Shown here: in pieces, positions 46,302-55,123 of the stretch
Layout of the letters: each line of letters starts with the position of its first letter
How positions within the stretch are numbered: position 1 is the stretch's first letter
Origin: Halalkalicoccus paucihalophilus
GTDB taxonomy: Archaea > Halobacteriota > Halobacteria > Halobacteriales > Halalkalicoccaceae
Direction: 5' to 3'
Assembly: GCF_001593955.1 (NCBI RefSeq)
Contig: NZ_LTAZ01000015.1
Span: 21,474-85,473 of the forward strand
Length of the DNA stretch: 64,000 bases
Notes under the pieces: generated by a model
The model's database searches: none
Told to the model about the DNA's origin: nothing
The model's input: the letters and a program-made list of their open reading frames with translations, nothing else
Program-made: the position numbers and the translations under genes

Positions 46302-46552
46302 GGAGCCCCGATCTGTATGCACGGGATTCTGCCGGCACGAGTTACAACTATGGCCGCAGAAAACGCAACCGAAACGAACAGTCCGCTCACATCGTGTGAA
46401 TGCGGACGTCGAGAACAGCTCGAACGAATCGTCCTCGGATCAAAGGCGCTGTATCTACTGACAGGAGCGCTCGTATCCGTAGCGACAGCGATAACTCTCC
46501 TCGGTGTTATCGGCGGGTCTCCCTAAGCTCGGGAGCCCCGATCTGTATGCAC
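46302..46552. repeat. 21-base direct repeats flanking a small gene
   Basis: GGAGCCCCGATCTGTATGCA followed by C occurs exactly at 46302-46322 and 46532-46552. The 209 bases between hold a small membrane-protein gene. The repeats could be target duplications or attachment-like sites of a tiny mobile unit. Confidence 0.6.
46350..46526 (+). CDS. 58-residue membrane protein between direct repeats
   Basis: From ATG 46350: MAAENATETNSPLTSCECGR, then one helix (LYLLTGALVSVATAITLLGV). A CxC pair lies before the helix. The gene is enclosed by two 21-base direct repeats. No family is recognised. Confidence 0.4.
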   Translation: MAAENATETNSPLTSCECGRREQLERIVLGSKALYLLTGALVSVATAITLLGVIGGSP

Positions 46553-46697
46553 CTATAGACTAGAGGTAGAACAGCATAATCCTTGCGCAACGGAAGAGTG
46601 ATTTGCAACGTTGTTCATTGGCGACTGTATCGATCAAGTGGTCTCCACTCATACAGCACACAAAGCGGTAGCAATACGCTCACTTACGCAACAACTC

Positions 46698-48827
46698 TCA
46701 GTTCTGAAACGCTGCCAACGAACTGTCCTGATGGTCGGATAGATACGTCTCGATATCGCTCCGCTGCCACCCAAGTGGCGAGCAGACGCTTTCGGCAGCG
46801 CGACACAATAGATCCGCGTAAAACTCCACGTCATACTGTTGGGGCGATTCATGGGCAAGTTGAACCCGATCCCGAGAACACTTCGAATCGTCGACTACCA
46901 CATACGAGACGTTCTGTCCAGGTTGTGGATCGAGCCCCTCATCTTGTGCGCGCTGCAACGCAGCAACCGTTCGCGTGGCCCGGGTGTACTCCTCGGTGTG
47001 CTTCGACGCACGATTATCGATCGCGAGTGCTTGTGGATCGACCCGTCCAGCATGAAGTTCCGCAAGCTGCCGTTGAAGGCGAGCACAGACCGCTTCTGGC
47101 GAGCGAGACTGATCGAGCGTTTCAATGAGCTCTTGTTGAGCGTTCGTGATCCAGTCGGGCGTTGATCGCTGGCGACACTCGACCCCTCGATACTTGTACT
47201 CGGGCTCGTCGCCCGCTTCAGACGCGACTTTCCCGAAATACTTCGTGAGCGCCCCCTCGTCACTGTCACGTAGAGGAACAAGCGCAAGCCACTCGAAGGC
47301 CGCTTCGTACTCGAGTCGAATCCCAACGCGATCAGAAATCACCGCCGCAAGCTCTGAAAGCGGTGTCTGATCCTCGCCCTCGATTGCGGTCACCCAGAGA
47401 CTATCGACGATTCCATGCAGAAGATGCCACCCGTTTGCCTCGAACGTCTCCTTTGTATCGAGCAGGATCTCGCGAGCATAGGCGTTGATCGCCTCGTGAC
47501 ACTCGATGCGACCGAACTTCGCATTACTGAACCCCTGATAGCCAAAGCAGCTCACCAGAATCCACTTGATCGCGTCCGCACGTGACTTCAGAACTGCGAC
47601 TCGTTCCTCATCGTCACTCTCTCGAATCTCCTGTTTCATCGTATCACGAGCGTCGATCAACGGCTGTAGCACGTCGGGGAGATCCCCACGCTCATCACAG
47701 ATTGAATATCCCAAACCTGGTACGTCCGCGCGATCGGCATGACAGTCACAGCGAATCATCTCGGGACTAATGTTGAACTGGCAGATGATGTTCGGGTACA
47801 ACGAGGAAAAATCGAGCTCGTGGACGTCTTCGTGAAAGCCGACCTCCGGAGAAAACGTGTACCCGCCCCGGTCAGCATCGTGGAGCGTCGATAATGGCTT
47901 GAAAAACTCGTGGCGCCACGAATTCCATGGCACCAGTACCCCCCGATCGCGGGCTTCACGAATCTGAATCGCCGTCAGGACGTTGCCGATCGATGCCCAC
48001 CCGAGTTCCTGCAATGGTTTCCCTGACCGCTCGACCATATCCAGACAGCCATCCAACCCCGATTGGAAGTGAAAAAACGTGTTCGAACGATCGATAATCA
48101 CCCGTCCTGGAACGTTATACCGGGCTGGAGAGTGCCCAACGCTTCCATAACTCTCGTAGGTCGAACGCTCAGCGAGTTGCTCCCAGCCCGGACGCCGTCC
48201 AAGTCGGAGGTCGACCTCGTGCTGGTCGGCCATCTCGGAGAGTGTTGGAAGGATCTCACCCGAGGAGAAGACCAGCACGTCCGGGTCAACTTGCCCGAGT
48301 CGTCGCTGAATCGCGTGTAGTATCGCCTCCGGTGAACCTGTTACTGTCTCGTCATCGAGCGTAAGCTCAGTGAGCGGCGGATTCACGAGTTCGGGTGGTG
48401 CAACATCGATCGCAAGCGTCACTGGAACACGAGTTGGTGTGGGATCACGGCCGCGCTCCAAGCAGTAGCGAAATTCCCGGGAGAGATCCACGTTGTAGAG
48501 TTTGTACTCACCAGGTTCGCTGAGCCGACGAATCCGGGAGGCAAGCGAGGGGACATCAGCAAGCCCTCGAACATCGATCCGAAGGACGGGTTCGTGCTCA
48601 TGGCGAAAGCCCCGTCGCCACTGCTCGATCACCATCGAGACGACTGTCGGATAATACTCGAGGCGCTCTCGAATGTTAGAAAGACCGTCCTCGGTCCGCC
48701 CATCGTACGTCGCATAGATTGTCGGCGTGTAGTCGGTCACTCGCTCGTACTCGGCACCGCCGGGAGTGATCGACCACTCATAGACGTCCTTGAGAAAGTC
48801 GATCTTATAGACCATCTCGTTGGTCAC
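46698..48827 (-). CDS. polB2: Family B DNA polymerase with degenerate proofreading domain
   Basis: 709 residues from GTG 48827, whose GTGA overlaps the stop of the preceding gene. Polymerase motif A is DFSSLYP (Asp339), motif B is KWILVSCFGYQGF (Lys421) and motif C is HGIVDSLWV (Asp475), so both metal-binding aspartates and the lysine remain. The usual YxDTDS of motif C has lost its first Asp. In the exonuclease region LAIDVAPPEL lacks the catalytic Glu of ExoI, and DPDVLVFSSGEILP lacks the Asn/Asp of ExoII, so 3'-5' proofreading is probably absent. The protein is shorter than the replicative PolB. It is the last gene of a four-gene cassette with an Orc1/Cdc6-like ATPase and a RadA-like protein. 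A repair or translesion role is plausible. Confidence 0.85.
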   Translation of the reverse strand: MTNEMVYKIDFLKDVYEWSITPGGAEYERVTDYTPTIYATYDGRTEDGLSNIRERLEYYPTVVSMVIEQWRRGFRHEHEPVLRIDVRGLADVPSLASRIRRLSEPGEYKLYNVDLSREFRYCLERGRDPTPTRVPVTLAIDVAPPELVNPPLTELTLDDETVTGSPEAILHAIQRRLGQVDPDVLVFSSGEILPTLSEMADQHEVDLRLGRRPGWEQLAERSTYESYGSVGHSPARYNVPGRVIIDRSNTFFHFQSGLDGCLDMVERSGKPLQELGWASIGNVLTAIQIREARDRGVLVPWNSWRHEFFKPLSTLHDADRGGYTFSPEVGFHEDVHELDFSSLYPNIICQFNISPEMIRCDCHADRADVPGLGYSICDERGDLPDVLQPLIDARDTMKQEIRESDDEERVAVLKSRADAIKWILVSCFGYQGFSNAKFGRIECHEAINAYAREILLDTKETFEANGWHLLHGIVDSLWVTAIEGEDQTPLSELAAVISDRVGIRLEYEAAFEWLALVPLRDSDEGALTKYFGKVASEAGDEPEYKYRGVECRQRSTPDWITNAQQELIETLDQSRSPEAVCARLQRQLAELHAGRVDPQALAIDNRASKHTEEYTRATRTVAALQRAQDEGLDPQPGQNVSYVVVDDSKCSRDRVQLAHESPQQYDVEFYADLLCRAAESVCSPLGWQRSDIETYLSDHQDSSLAAFQN

Positions 48828-49105
48828 TCCTCGCCCTCGATTGAAGCGATCTCATTCTCTACTTGCGCAAGCCGACTTTCGAGCTCGTCGAACCGTGCTT
48901 CCTGTTCGAGATCGATCGATACCAGCGCAGGGTAGAACGGCTCCGTATGATTCAGATAGCCGCTTGCATCGGCGTGGGCACGGATATACGCAAAGAGCTG
49001 ATCGAAGCGCTGTTGATCCTCCCGGCGAAGTCCTCGGCGATAGTCTGACCACTGGTTGTCGAGCGCTCGCAGAACGTCGCGATAGGTCGGGTTAGTACGA
49101 CCCAT
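48824..49105 (-). CDS. 94-residue protein of the polymerase cassette
   Basis: From ATG 49105: MGRTNPTYRDVLRALDNQWS, then a helical middle and a C-terminal heptad helix (ARFDELESRLAQVENEIASI). The longer frame upstream overlaps the RadA-like gene and is not used. It overlaps the RadA-like gene by 14 bases and polB by four (GTGA), so all three are translationally coupled. The coiled coil suggests a bridging or dimer-forming role between the ATPase-like protein and the polymerase. No known domain is recognised. Confidence 0.75.
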   Translation of the reverse strand: MGRTNPTYRDVLRALDNQWSDYRRGLRREDQQRFDQLFAYIRAHADASGYLNHTEPFYPALVSIDLEQEARFDELESRLAQVENEIASIEGEE

Positions 49106-49781
49106 TGGCAGGCACCTCCGAAGACTGCGGGCCGACCTGCGCGGCATCATAGACCGGCTGTCGGGCCTCCAATATCCGCATCCAGAAGGCAAGCGTCGTC
49201 TGAAGCTGTCCGTTTCCGAGTGGGTAAACGAGTGTCTCGAATCCGCCACTATAGAATCGCGGACCCAGCCGTGTCTGCTCACACTTGATGAGATCGCCGG
49301 CAGCGTTAGCCACGGGCTCAGAGAACGTATCCTCCCGAGTTCGGGTGAGCATCACCGAAAGGTCGTACTCCCGAGCCACCGCCGAAAGCATCGCGAGAGC
49401 CCGGACGAGCATCGCCTGACGGTCGTCCTCTCGAAGTCCGTCGGCGCGATACAGGCCGTCGATCGCTGGACAGACAATGAGAGAAGCAGTGCTATTAACC
49501 ACCGTCGAAAGGGTCTCGGTAAGAGCGTAGTGCTGAAAGGCAGTGAACCCACGAGCAACGCAAATACGATCGAGTACGTGTGGGTCCGGTGCGAGTCGCG
49601 CGAGCGGTTGGGTCGTCGCGTGGCCGTGTGTATCGATCCAGTAGGCAGGCCCACGAGTCGTGAGGATGTGATCCAGTACGAGCGTGTGTAATGGACCGCG
49701 AACAGACTCGATTTCGAGCAGATAGACCCCGTCCGACAGCGATGGTAACTCCGGGATACGGTTCGATCGATTGGATTCCAT
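49092..49781 (-). CDS. RecA/RadA-like protein without a visible P-loop
   Basis: 229 residues. ASLIVCPAIDGLYRAD resembles the Walker B region of RadA (hydrophobic strand, Asp, LYR), and AREYDLSVMLTRTRE resembles the following strand and L2 region. The expected Walker A GxxxxGKT is replaced by SVRGPLHTLVLDHI, so ATP binding is doubtful. It resembles the small RadA paralogues that act as mediators rather than recombinases. It is 110 bases downstream of the Orc-like gene and overlaps the 94-residue protein gene. Confidence 0.7.
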   Translation of the reverse strand: MESNRSNRIPELPSLSDGVYLLEIESVRGPLHTLVLDHILTTRGPAYWIDTHGHATTQPLARLAPDPHVLDRICVARGFTAFQHYALTETLSTVVNSTASLIVCPAIDGLYRADGLREDDRQAMLVRALAMLSAVAREYDLSVMLTRTREDTFSEPVANAAGDLIKCEQTRLGPRFYSGGFETLVYPLGNGQLQTTLAFWMRILEARQPVYDAAQVGPQSSEVPANGSY

Positions 49782-49890
49782 GGTGAGCTAATGTATTACA
49801 ACTGGAATAAGTGACGGCGTGTCAGTACCAATACTGCCGAAAGGAGACTGTGCGTTCGTCTGACCCCACCGCAGCCTGTCGATTTTCGGT

Positions 49891-50919
49891 TTAGGAATTT
49901 CGGGCTCCGAAAGCACTTTCCGAAAGTCGGTAGACCCGGGCTCGCTTTTCGCCTTCGGCGTCGATCAGATGGTAATGTTCCATCTTCCCGAGGTAGTTCC
50001 GAACACTCCGTCTGGATTTTGGATCGTCACAGCGTTGCTCGTACTCCTCGTAGAGCGTTCCCGGTGTGATCTCACCGTGCTCTTCGATAATCTTGTAGAG
50101 GACCTGCTGATCGTGTGAAAGTTGCTCAATCGTCTTCTGTCGAAGCTCCGAGCGCGTGTCGGGAACGGCCGCTTCGATGAGCTCGGCGGTAAGCGACTCG
50201 GCACCGTCGCGGTGGGCTTTGCGAGCGGCCGTTCGAAGAATCCCTATCGCAACGCGAGCGTCCCCAGCGGCTCGATCAGCAATCAGCTCCAGCTGCGCAG
50301 GTGAAACGACGCCGTCTGCAAGCCCCGAGTTAGCTCTCGCATCGAGGATCGCGATAATCTCATCGAGAGAATAGGGATCAAACTGGATCCGCTCGCTGCC
50401 GGTGAGGCGACTGTACAGGCGATCGCCGAGATTTGAGTAGAACTCCTGCTCGTCGTTTGCGATGAGAATCAGCGAGATGTGAGGCAATGTGTAGAGATCA
50501 TAGAGGACGTCTTTTTCTTCGAGTTGGTCGACCTCATCAAGGACGACGACATAGGGATCCTCGTTTGCCTCGCGAATGCGATCATAGAGAACGTCACGGG
50601 GCGTTGATTGCCGATGAATGTCGAACGTTCGATCGAGCCCTTCGAGAAGGCGATAGAGCACGCGATAGCGGTTGTAGTCCTGCCAGCAGTTGACGTACTG
50701 AGTCCGGACATTGAACGAGTTCTCACAGAGCTGTTCGACGGCGTAGCGAGCACAACAGGTTTTCCCGACACCGGTGGGGCCGAAAATAGCAGCTGTTTCA
50801 GCAGGCTCGCCGCGCAGGACCGGCGCAAGAACCCCGGAGAGGTGTGTAAGCTCCGTGTTGCGGTGGACGACCTCCTCAGGAACGAACGTATCTTGAAACA
50901 CTCGAGCGTCCGTGATCAC
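49891..50919 (-). CDS. Orc1/Cdc6-like AAA+ ATPase
   Basis: 342 residues from GTG 50919, with a TTTATT box (50948-50954) at leaderless distance. GPTGVGKT at 47-54 is Walker A, VVVLDEVDQL (Asp-Glu 128-129) is Walker B, LILIANDEQEF is sensor 1 and GDARVAIGILRTAARKAHRD is the sensor 2 helix. The C-terminal 85 residues form a winged helix (DHQVLYKIIEEHGEITPGTL-type). It should bind origin-like DNA and may load or position the downstream polymerase module. As a plasmid initiator or as a repair factor, both roles are open. Confidence 0.85.
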   Translation of the reverse strand: MITDARVFQDTFVPEEVVHRNTELTHLSGVLAPVLRGEPAETAAIFGPTGVGKTCCARYAVEQLCENSFNVRTQYVNCWQDYNRYRVLYRLLEGLDRTFDIHRQSTPRDVLYDRIREANEDPYVVVLDEVDQLEEKDVLYDLYTLPHISLILIANDEQEFYSNLGDRLYSRLTGSERIQFDPYSLDEIIAILDARANSGLADGVVSPAQLELIADRAAGDARVAIGILRTAARKAHRDGAESLTAELIEAAVPDTRSELRQKTIEQLSHDQQVLYKIIEEHGEITPGTLYEEYEQRCDDPKSRRSVRNYLGKMEHYHLIDAEGEKRARVYRLSESAFGARNS

Positions 50920-50967
50920 ATTGCAGAATGGGTTGCAAATGAAGGGTAATAAACGGTACTGGGCTCC

Positions 50968-50983
50968 TTCCGAAAGTTCCGAA
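50968..50983. repeat. TTCCGAA tandem motif before the Orc-like gene
   Basis: TTCCGAAAGTTCCGAA contains two TTCCGAA units nine bases apart, 49-64 bases before the gene start. ACTTTCCGAAAGT, a near palindrome, also lies at about 49913-49925 at the end of the same gene. They could be binding sites of the Orc-like protein. Confidence 0.35.
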
Positions 50984-51542
50984 TAGATCTTGGGTCGGTC
51001 AGCGATCGCCGAGATACTCTAATTGTTCCGCTATGTCGAACCTGTGTTTCCGAGAATGTCTCTTGAGTAGATTTGCGTCGATCCCAGAGAGGTGGCCAGT
51101 TATGCCGCTTAGAGGGTCTCACACAGCAATCGACGGATCGTATTCCTGCGCCTCATTGACGAGATTTTGGGTGTCCGCAGATGGACGGCCGTGCTGGCCT
51201 ATCCGGCAGTACTTGTGCCCGTTCACGGTGTATGCGCTTGACAGTCGTCGTGGAGCGGTCCGAGTACCTCACCCGTAATTGACTTGCGCAACACTCGCTG
51301 TTGTGATCCGGTTACCGTTGCACAAGGCTGACCACGTCAAGAGAGGGGAGTCCGTCGCACAGGCACAGATGGTACAATCAGTAGCTCTGTTGGAATTCTC
51401 AGACTGTGTCAGGAATGGGGTGCCACATAGAGAAAAGGGATGCAACAACTGGCGGACAGTGCGTGCGAAATACGGGGGCTGCAGCCACCACAGAAAGCGT
51501 TGAAAGATGAAGTTATGTGACCATCCCGTCTTTGACACCCCA
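50984..51542. other. Relic region between orc and the methyltransferase
   Basis: Holds a relic block (about 51150-51235) similar to 31460-31530 and the palindrome copy D. No intact gene is seen. Confidence 0.45.
51283..51326. repeat. Dispersed palindrome, copy D
   Basis: CTTGCGCAAC and GTTGCACAAG with a 24-base spacer. One base in the left arm differs from the other copies. Confidence 0.65.
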
Positions 51543-52259
51543 GTGCCTGAAACGGGGGATCATGCGACAGCCCACTAAGCGTACGAGAAGCTTGCAGCTG
51601 GATACAACCGAAAGGACGGCACGAAACCTGCAAACGCCTATCTAGAACGCCCAGCAACCCTCTCATTGCTTCCGGATGTAACGAAAAACCGCATTCTCGA
51701 CGCCGGGTGTGGAGCGGGTCACCTCGCCCGTGAACTCACTGATCGTGGAGCAACCCTTGTTGGGCTTGACGTGAGTCACGAGATGCTCACATATGCGCGA
51801 GACCGGGCCCCTAACGCCGACTTTCTCCAATCTGACCTCCGTAGTGATCTCCAGTTCGATACCGACGTCTTCGACGGTGTCGTTAGTTCGTTGGCGTTTC
51901 ACTACGTCAGAGAGTGGGAGCGATTGTTCCGAAACCTTCGTGACGTTCTTCAGCCTGGAGGGTGGGTGGTGTTCTCGGTTCAGCATCCGCATGCTGATTT
52001 CGAGGAGTATGACGACGCGCAGAACTATCACAAGAGAGAGCGAGTCTCCGCGGTGTGGGATTCATTCGGAGAAGAGGTGGAGGTTCCAGCGTACCGCCGA
52101 CCCCTTTCAACAATGATAACCCCCGCACTCAACGCGGGATTCCGTCTCGATCGAATTCTAGAACCGACACCGACAGAAGAGTATCGCCAAGCGGATCCAG
52201 AACGATACGAGGCTACACGCCCGAATTTTCTCTGTTTCCGTTTCATCCTTCCTTCGTAA
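51543..52259 (+). pseudogene. SAM methyltransferase with an early in-frame stop
   Basis: GTG 51543 reads PETGDHATAH, then TAA at 51576-51578, then AYEKLAAGYNRKDGTKPANA, RILDAGCGAGHLARELTDRG (SAM-binding motif I), LVGLDVSHEML (acidic motif II) and DVFDGVVSSLAFHYV (motif IV) to 52259. The frame after the stop is a complete class I methyltransferase of the UbiE/biotin-synthesis type. One nonsense codon has inactivated the natural start. A TTG at 51666 would give a shortened protein. The substrate is unknown. Confidence 0.65.
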
Positions 52260-52306
52260 GGGCGTCTCTCAGTTAATCACGCCCGGTGATAGAGGCACGC
52301 TCGGTA

Positions 52307-52500
52307 TTCAGCACGACTTCTGAAACCTATCACCGCTTAAGAGGTCCAACACGGCCAAATAATCTACGACCCGAATCCAACCAACTCGTTCAACGAAAGA
52401 ACGGCCAGCTCACAGAATGTCGTCTCGGCTGTCCGGAACGATTCGAGGTCCGTATACCGCAGTCCGTACGGAACACGTGTTGCCAGCGGAATTGGATCGG
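52307..52500. repeat. Dispersed relic block (partner at 31095)
   Basis: Shares CAGCACGACTTCT, GAACGAAAGAACGGCCAGCTC and CGAGGTCCGTATACC-type stretches with 31095-31313. It is joined directly to the trpD fragment that follows. Confidence 0.5.
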
Positions 52501-52546
52501 ACAGCTCAGACAACGACTCGGGCTCAAACACACCGACACGTGTGCC

Positions 52547-52705
52547 GAGACGGGCGCGAAACAAGAAGTGATCCTCGCAAACGCGGGGGCGACGATATAC
52601 GTCGCTGGTCTCACTGACTCGTTGGAAGCAGGTGTCGCTCAAGCCCGCACAGCAATCGACTCAGGCGCCGCAGCCGCCAAGCTTGATGACTTGCGTGCCG
52701 ATTAG
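52547..52705 (+). pseudogene. trpD: 3' fragment of anthranilate phosphoribosyltransferase
   Basis: ETGAKQEVILANAGATIYVA, GLTDSLEAGVAQARTAID and SGAAAAKLDDLRAD match the C-terminal helices of TrpD, which transfers phosphoribose to anthranilate in tryptophan synthesis. The first about 280 residues are gone and the reading frame runs in from a repeat block. Another tryptophan-related gene (trpS) is 7.5 kb away. Confidence 0.65.
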
Positions 52706-52770
52706 CTACTGGCATTTCTCCATCCACGGAGGGTAGTTTTTCACACGCATTATGTCATAACATCCTGTTT

Positions 52771-53001
52771 GTGCCTAAAATTGTCCTGGAAGACGTTTCT
52801 CGTGAGGAAGCGGTCGGCAGTCCCTCTACCGATATCGTCGACATTGTAATGAGCACCGGTTGCTCCGTCGTGATCGAAAACCAGCATCAAGCGCCGGATC
52901 AAAATCATCCCGGCAAGCTGCTCACTGAGTCAGCTAGAAAGGATGCTGGCTTCACGATCTGGATAGCCGAAGAATTCCATCCTCTCGTAACACCAGTGTA
53001 A
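52771..53001 (+). pseudogene. Fragment of a PD-(D/E)xK nuclease-like gene
   Basis: The frame contains CSVVIENQHQAPDQNHPGKL and LTESARKDAGFTIWIAEEF. The pattern VVIENQx(n)DHxHxGKLLTxA, then a strand with WIA-EF, is the core of a restriction endonuclease-like family. About 76 residues remain, with no full N- or C-terminal parts. Confidence 0.5.
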
Positions 53002-53025
53002 CCACGTGTCGAGAGTGTTAGCGAG

Positions 53026-53034
53026 CATATATCC
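53026..53034 (+). promoter_or_regulatory. Box A of the nitroreductase gene
   Basis: CATATATCC is centred about 30 bases before GTG 53060 and supports a leaderless start there rather than the earlier in-frame codon at 53006. Confidence 0.5.
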
Positions 53035-53059
53035 CCATAGAGTCGAAGTATCGAATAGA

Positions 53060-53746
53060 GTGCAATCTCAGACCGAAACTGACGAAGGTAGTACTGATAA
53101 TGATCAACGAAATAGTGCAGCTGACGCAACGTTCCCAGCGGCACTCGAAGCCATCCGGACGCGACGATCAGGGCACAATTTTGACTCCGATACGGATCTT
53201 GATGAGCAGACACTTGAGGAATTAATTAGGGATGCCACGCTCGCTCCCTCTTCGTATAATCTTCAACCATGGGAATTTGTTGCTGTTCAGGAAGCCGACC
53301 GAATCGATGAGGTTGTTGAGCTTGCCTATGGCCAAGAGCACATCCGAGAAGCAGGGACAGCTATTCTCGTCGTGGGCCATACTGCACCTGAGACAGCAGA
53401 TCAGGTGTTCAATGAGTGGTTTGAGGCTGGGCGCATGGACGAAGAGGCAGCCAACCAGACCAAAGACCAGACCGTCGGAATGTACGCCGACGACCGTATG
53501 GGCCGTGACTACGGGATCCGCAATGCGAGCTTAGCCGCTGAAAACCTTCTGCTCTCTGCACACGCTCGTGGACTCACGGCCACACCCATGATTGGGTTCG
53601 ATGCCGACGGTCTCGCTGAGTTTCTTGGACTCCCTGAGGACAAGATACCAGTCATGCTCATCGCAGTTGGTCCGAGCGGTGGCGACGAGCCCGATCGTCT
53701 CCCCCGACGCGATGTCAGCGATGTCCTCCACCGCGAGCAGTACTAA
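53060..53746 (+). CDS. Nitroreductase-family FMN oxidoreductase
   Basis: 228 residues from GTG 53060. AIRTRRSGHNFDSDTDLDEQ and LEELIRDATLAPSSYNLQPW are the FMN-phosphate and ring-binding segments of the NfsA/NfsB-like nitroreductases. GIRNASLAAENLLLSAHARG and FLGLPEDKIPVMLIAVGPSG are the remaining conserved blocks. The enzyme reduces quinones or nitro compounds with NAD(P)H in the cytoplasm. The gene stands alone between relics and a wHTH gene. Confidence 0.85.
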   Translation: MQSQTETDEGSTDNDQRNSAADATFPAALEAIRTRRSGHNFDSDTDLDEQTLEELIRDATLAPSSYNLQPWEFVAVQEADRIDEVVELAYGQEHIREAGTAILVVGHTAPETADQVFNEWFEAGRMDEEAANQTKDQTVGMYADDRMGRDYGIRNASLAAENLLLSAHARGLTATPMIGFDADGLAEFLGLPEDKIPVMLIAVGPSGGDEPDRLPRRDVSDVLHREQY

Positions 53747-54046
53747 GCTCAACCAACCACTCTCACTCTGGCTCCATTGGTTGTCCTGTTAAATCGACGG
53801 TTTCCACCACTCACTGGACTGGCTAGCTTCTTGCAGCGCCGATGATAAGAAGCAGGACTAGTCTCAGAGATGCTGTACTTCGTCAAACAAAATCTCCTGA
53901 TAGTGATAGTTGAATCGCTGTCCGCTTCACTTTTACTTGAGTACCTGACTACATACACGATTAAAGGGGAAATATTAATTATATCGCCGTCCCGTATCTG
54001 CAGTAGCTGACTAGAATCGAACTACACCGTCTCTAAGTAGATCAGT

Positions 54047-54328
54047 ATGCAAAAGCCGACAACCGATGAAGAACTTCAGGCTGCGCTGACAGACGATCGC
54101 TATCGGATTCTCGAAGTCCTTGCTGAGCACGAGGAACTGCGCTCAAGCGAAATCCGAGACCATGCCGAGATCCCAGACGGAAGTAAGCACTATCAGCTCT
54201 CGATTCTTGACTCGTGGAATCTCATCACACCTGTCGGAACCCAGTACGTTAGCGAATATGAGACCGGGATTCCAGCGACACTCTACACGCTGACCGAAGA
54301 AGGGCACGCCATTGTTGAAGAGTACTGA
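54047..54328 (+). CDS. Winged-helix transcription regulator
   Basis: 93 residues. DDRYRILEVLAEHEELRSSE, then DGSKHYQLSILDSWNLITPV and a wing ending LYTLTEEGHAIVEEY, is an ArsR/PadR-like winged helix. The recognition helix is unusually short. It lies 300 bases after the nitroreductase gene and could regulate it, but there is no direct sign. Confidence 0.65.
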   Translation: MQKPTTDEELQAALTDDRYRILEVLAEHEELRSSEIRDHAEIPDGSKHYQLSILDSWNLITPVGTQYVSEYETGIPATLYTLTEEGHAIVEEY

Positions 54329-54466
54329 GCGTATAGACGCCGACAAGGTCAATCGATGCCTGTGAGGAGCTGACCGCTTAATGCGAGGGTCTCACGCATC
54401 AGTCGACGGCTATCTTGGTGCCAATTTCTCGTCTGTGAGGCACTCGTTGAGATGTCTTGGAGTGGG

Positions 54467-54634
54467 TTAGATTACTGCTTGAGTGATTCCCCCATCGACT
54501 TTGACCGCCTCACCGGTCACATTCGGATTCGTCGCGAAAAAGACGGCTAATCTTCCTATGTCCTCGGGCGTCTGATCCCGACCAATCGGAATCACCCGTT
54601 CAATAGTGTCTTCGTAGTCTTCAATTCCCCTCTG
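54467..54634 (-). pseudogene. C-terminal fragment of a short-chain dehydrogenase
   Basis: On the minus strand: GIEDYEDTIERVIPIGRDQT, PEDIGRLAVFFATNPNV and TGEAVKVDGGITQAVI, then stop. The pattern IPxGRxxxPEDIgxlavFLaS, TGexxxVDGG is the end of classical SDR enzymes. The nucleotide-binding N-terminal part and the active site are gone. Confidence 0.7.
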
Positions 54635-55123
54635 CTATCGATAATAATTACGACGGAAACATAGGGTGTGTGGGTGCGGTATTCGAGATACCTTACACAC
54701 CGCTGTCCTCCATCTTTCCTGCCGTACGACGGAAACGTGGGGTGATCCTCTCCACTAGGTTTATACTCTCTCTACTTACACCGTGTGAATATCTTGTCCG
54801 GGATGGATGGCGAGATCCTGGTTGCGATCCGATCCGCGAGTCGGACGATTTGTTGCGAACTGATTCGATGTCACTATAGATTCCTTGAGGCTCAGAACAC
54901 TCAGGGTGTTCTCGTCATTCCAACACTCAATTGAAGCGGGTTCTAAGACCGTGGTGATCCGGTTTTGGAGTTGCATAGATACCAAACCCAAGACCTGCCC
55001 GCTCTTTGACTAGACGGTGCCAGTTATACGAATACTAACTTGTTTAGGAATTTTACATACCCTTAATAAAATATATAATATGGAATAAAGGCTATTAATG
55101 CCTTTCAAGATATATTCCGATAT
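54635..55123. other. Intergenic region before the PhoU-like gene
   Basis: 489 bases with no gene. The right end holds AAAGGC (55087-55092) and GCCTTT (55100-55105) around TATTAAT, an inverted repeat overlapping the likely box A of the next gene. Confidence 0.45.

Noticed and set aside
46698..50919. Casposon-type element because of the PolB gene
   Set aside because: No cas1-like gene and no terminal inverted repeats were found around the cassette.
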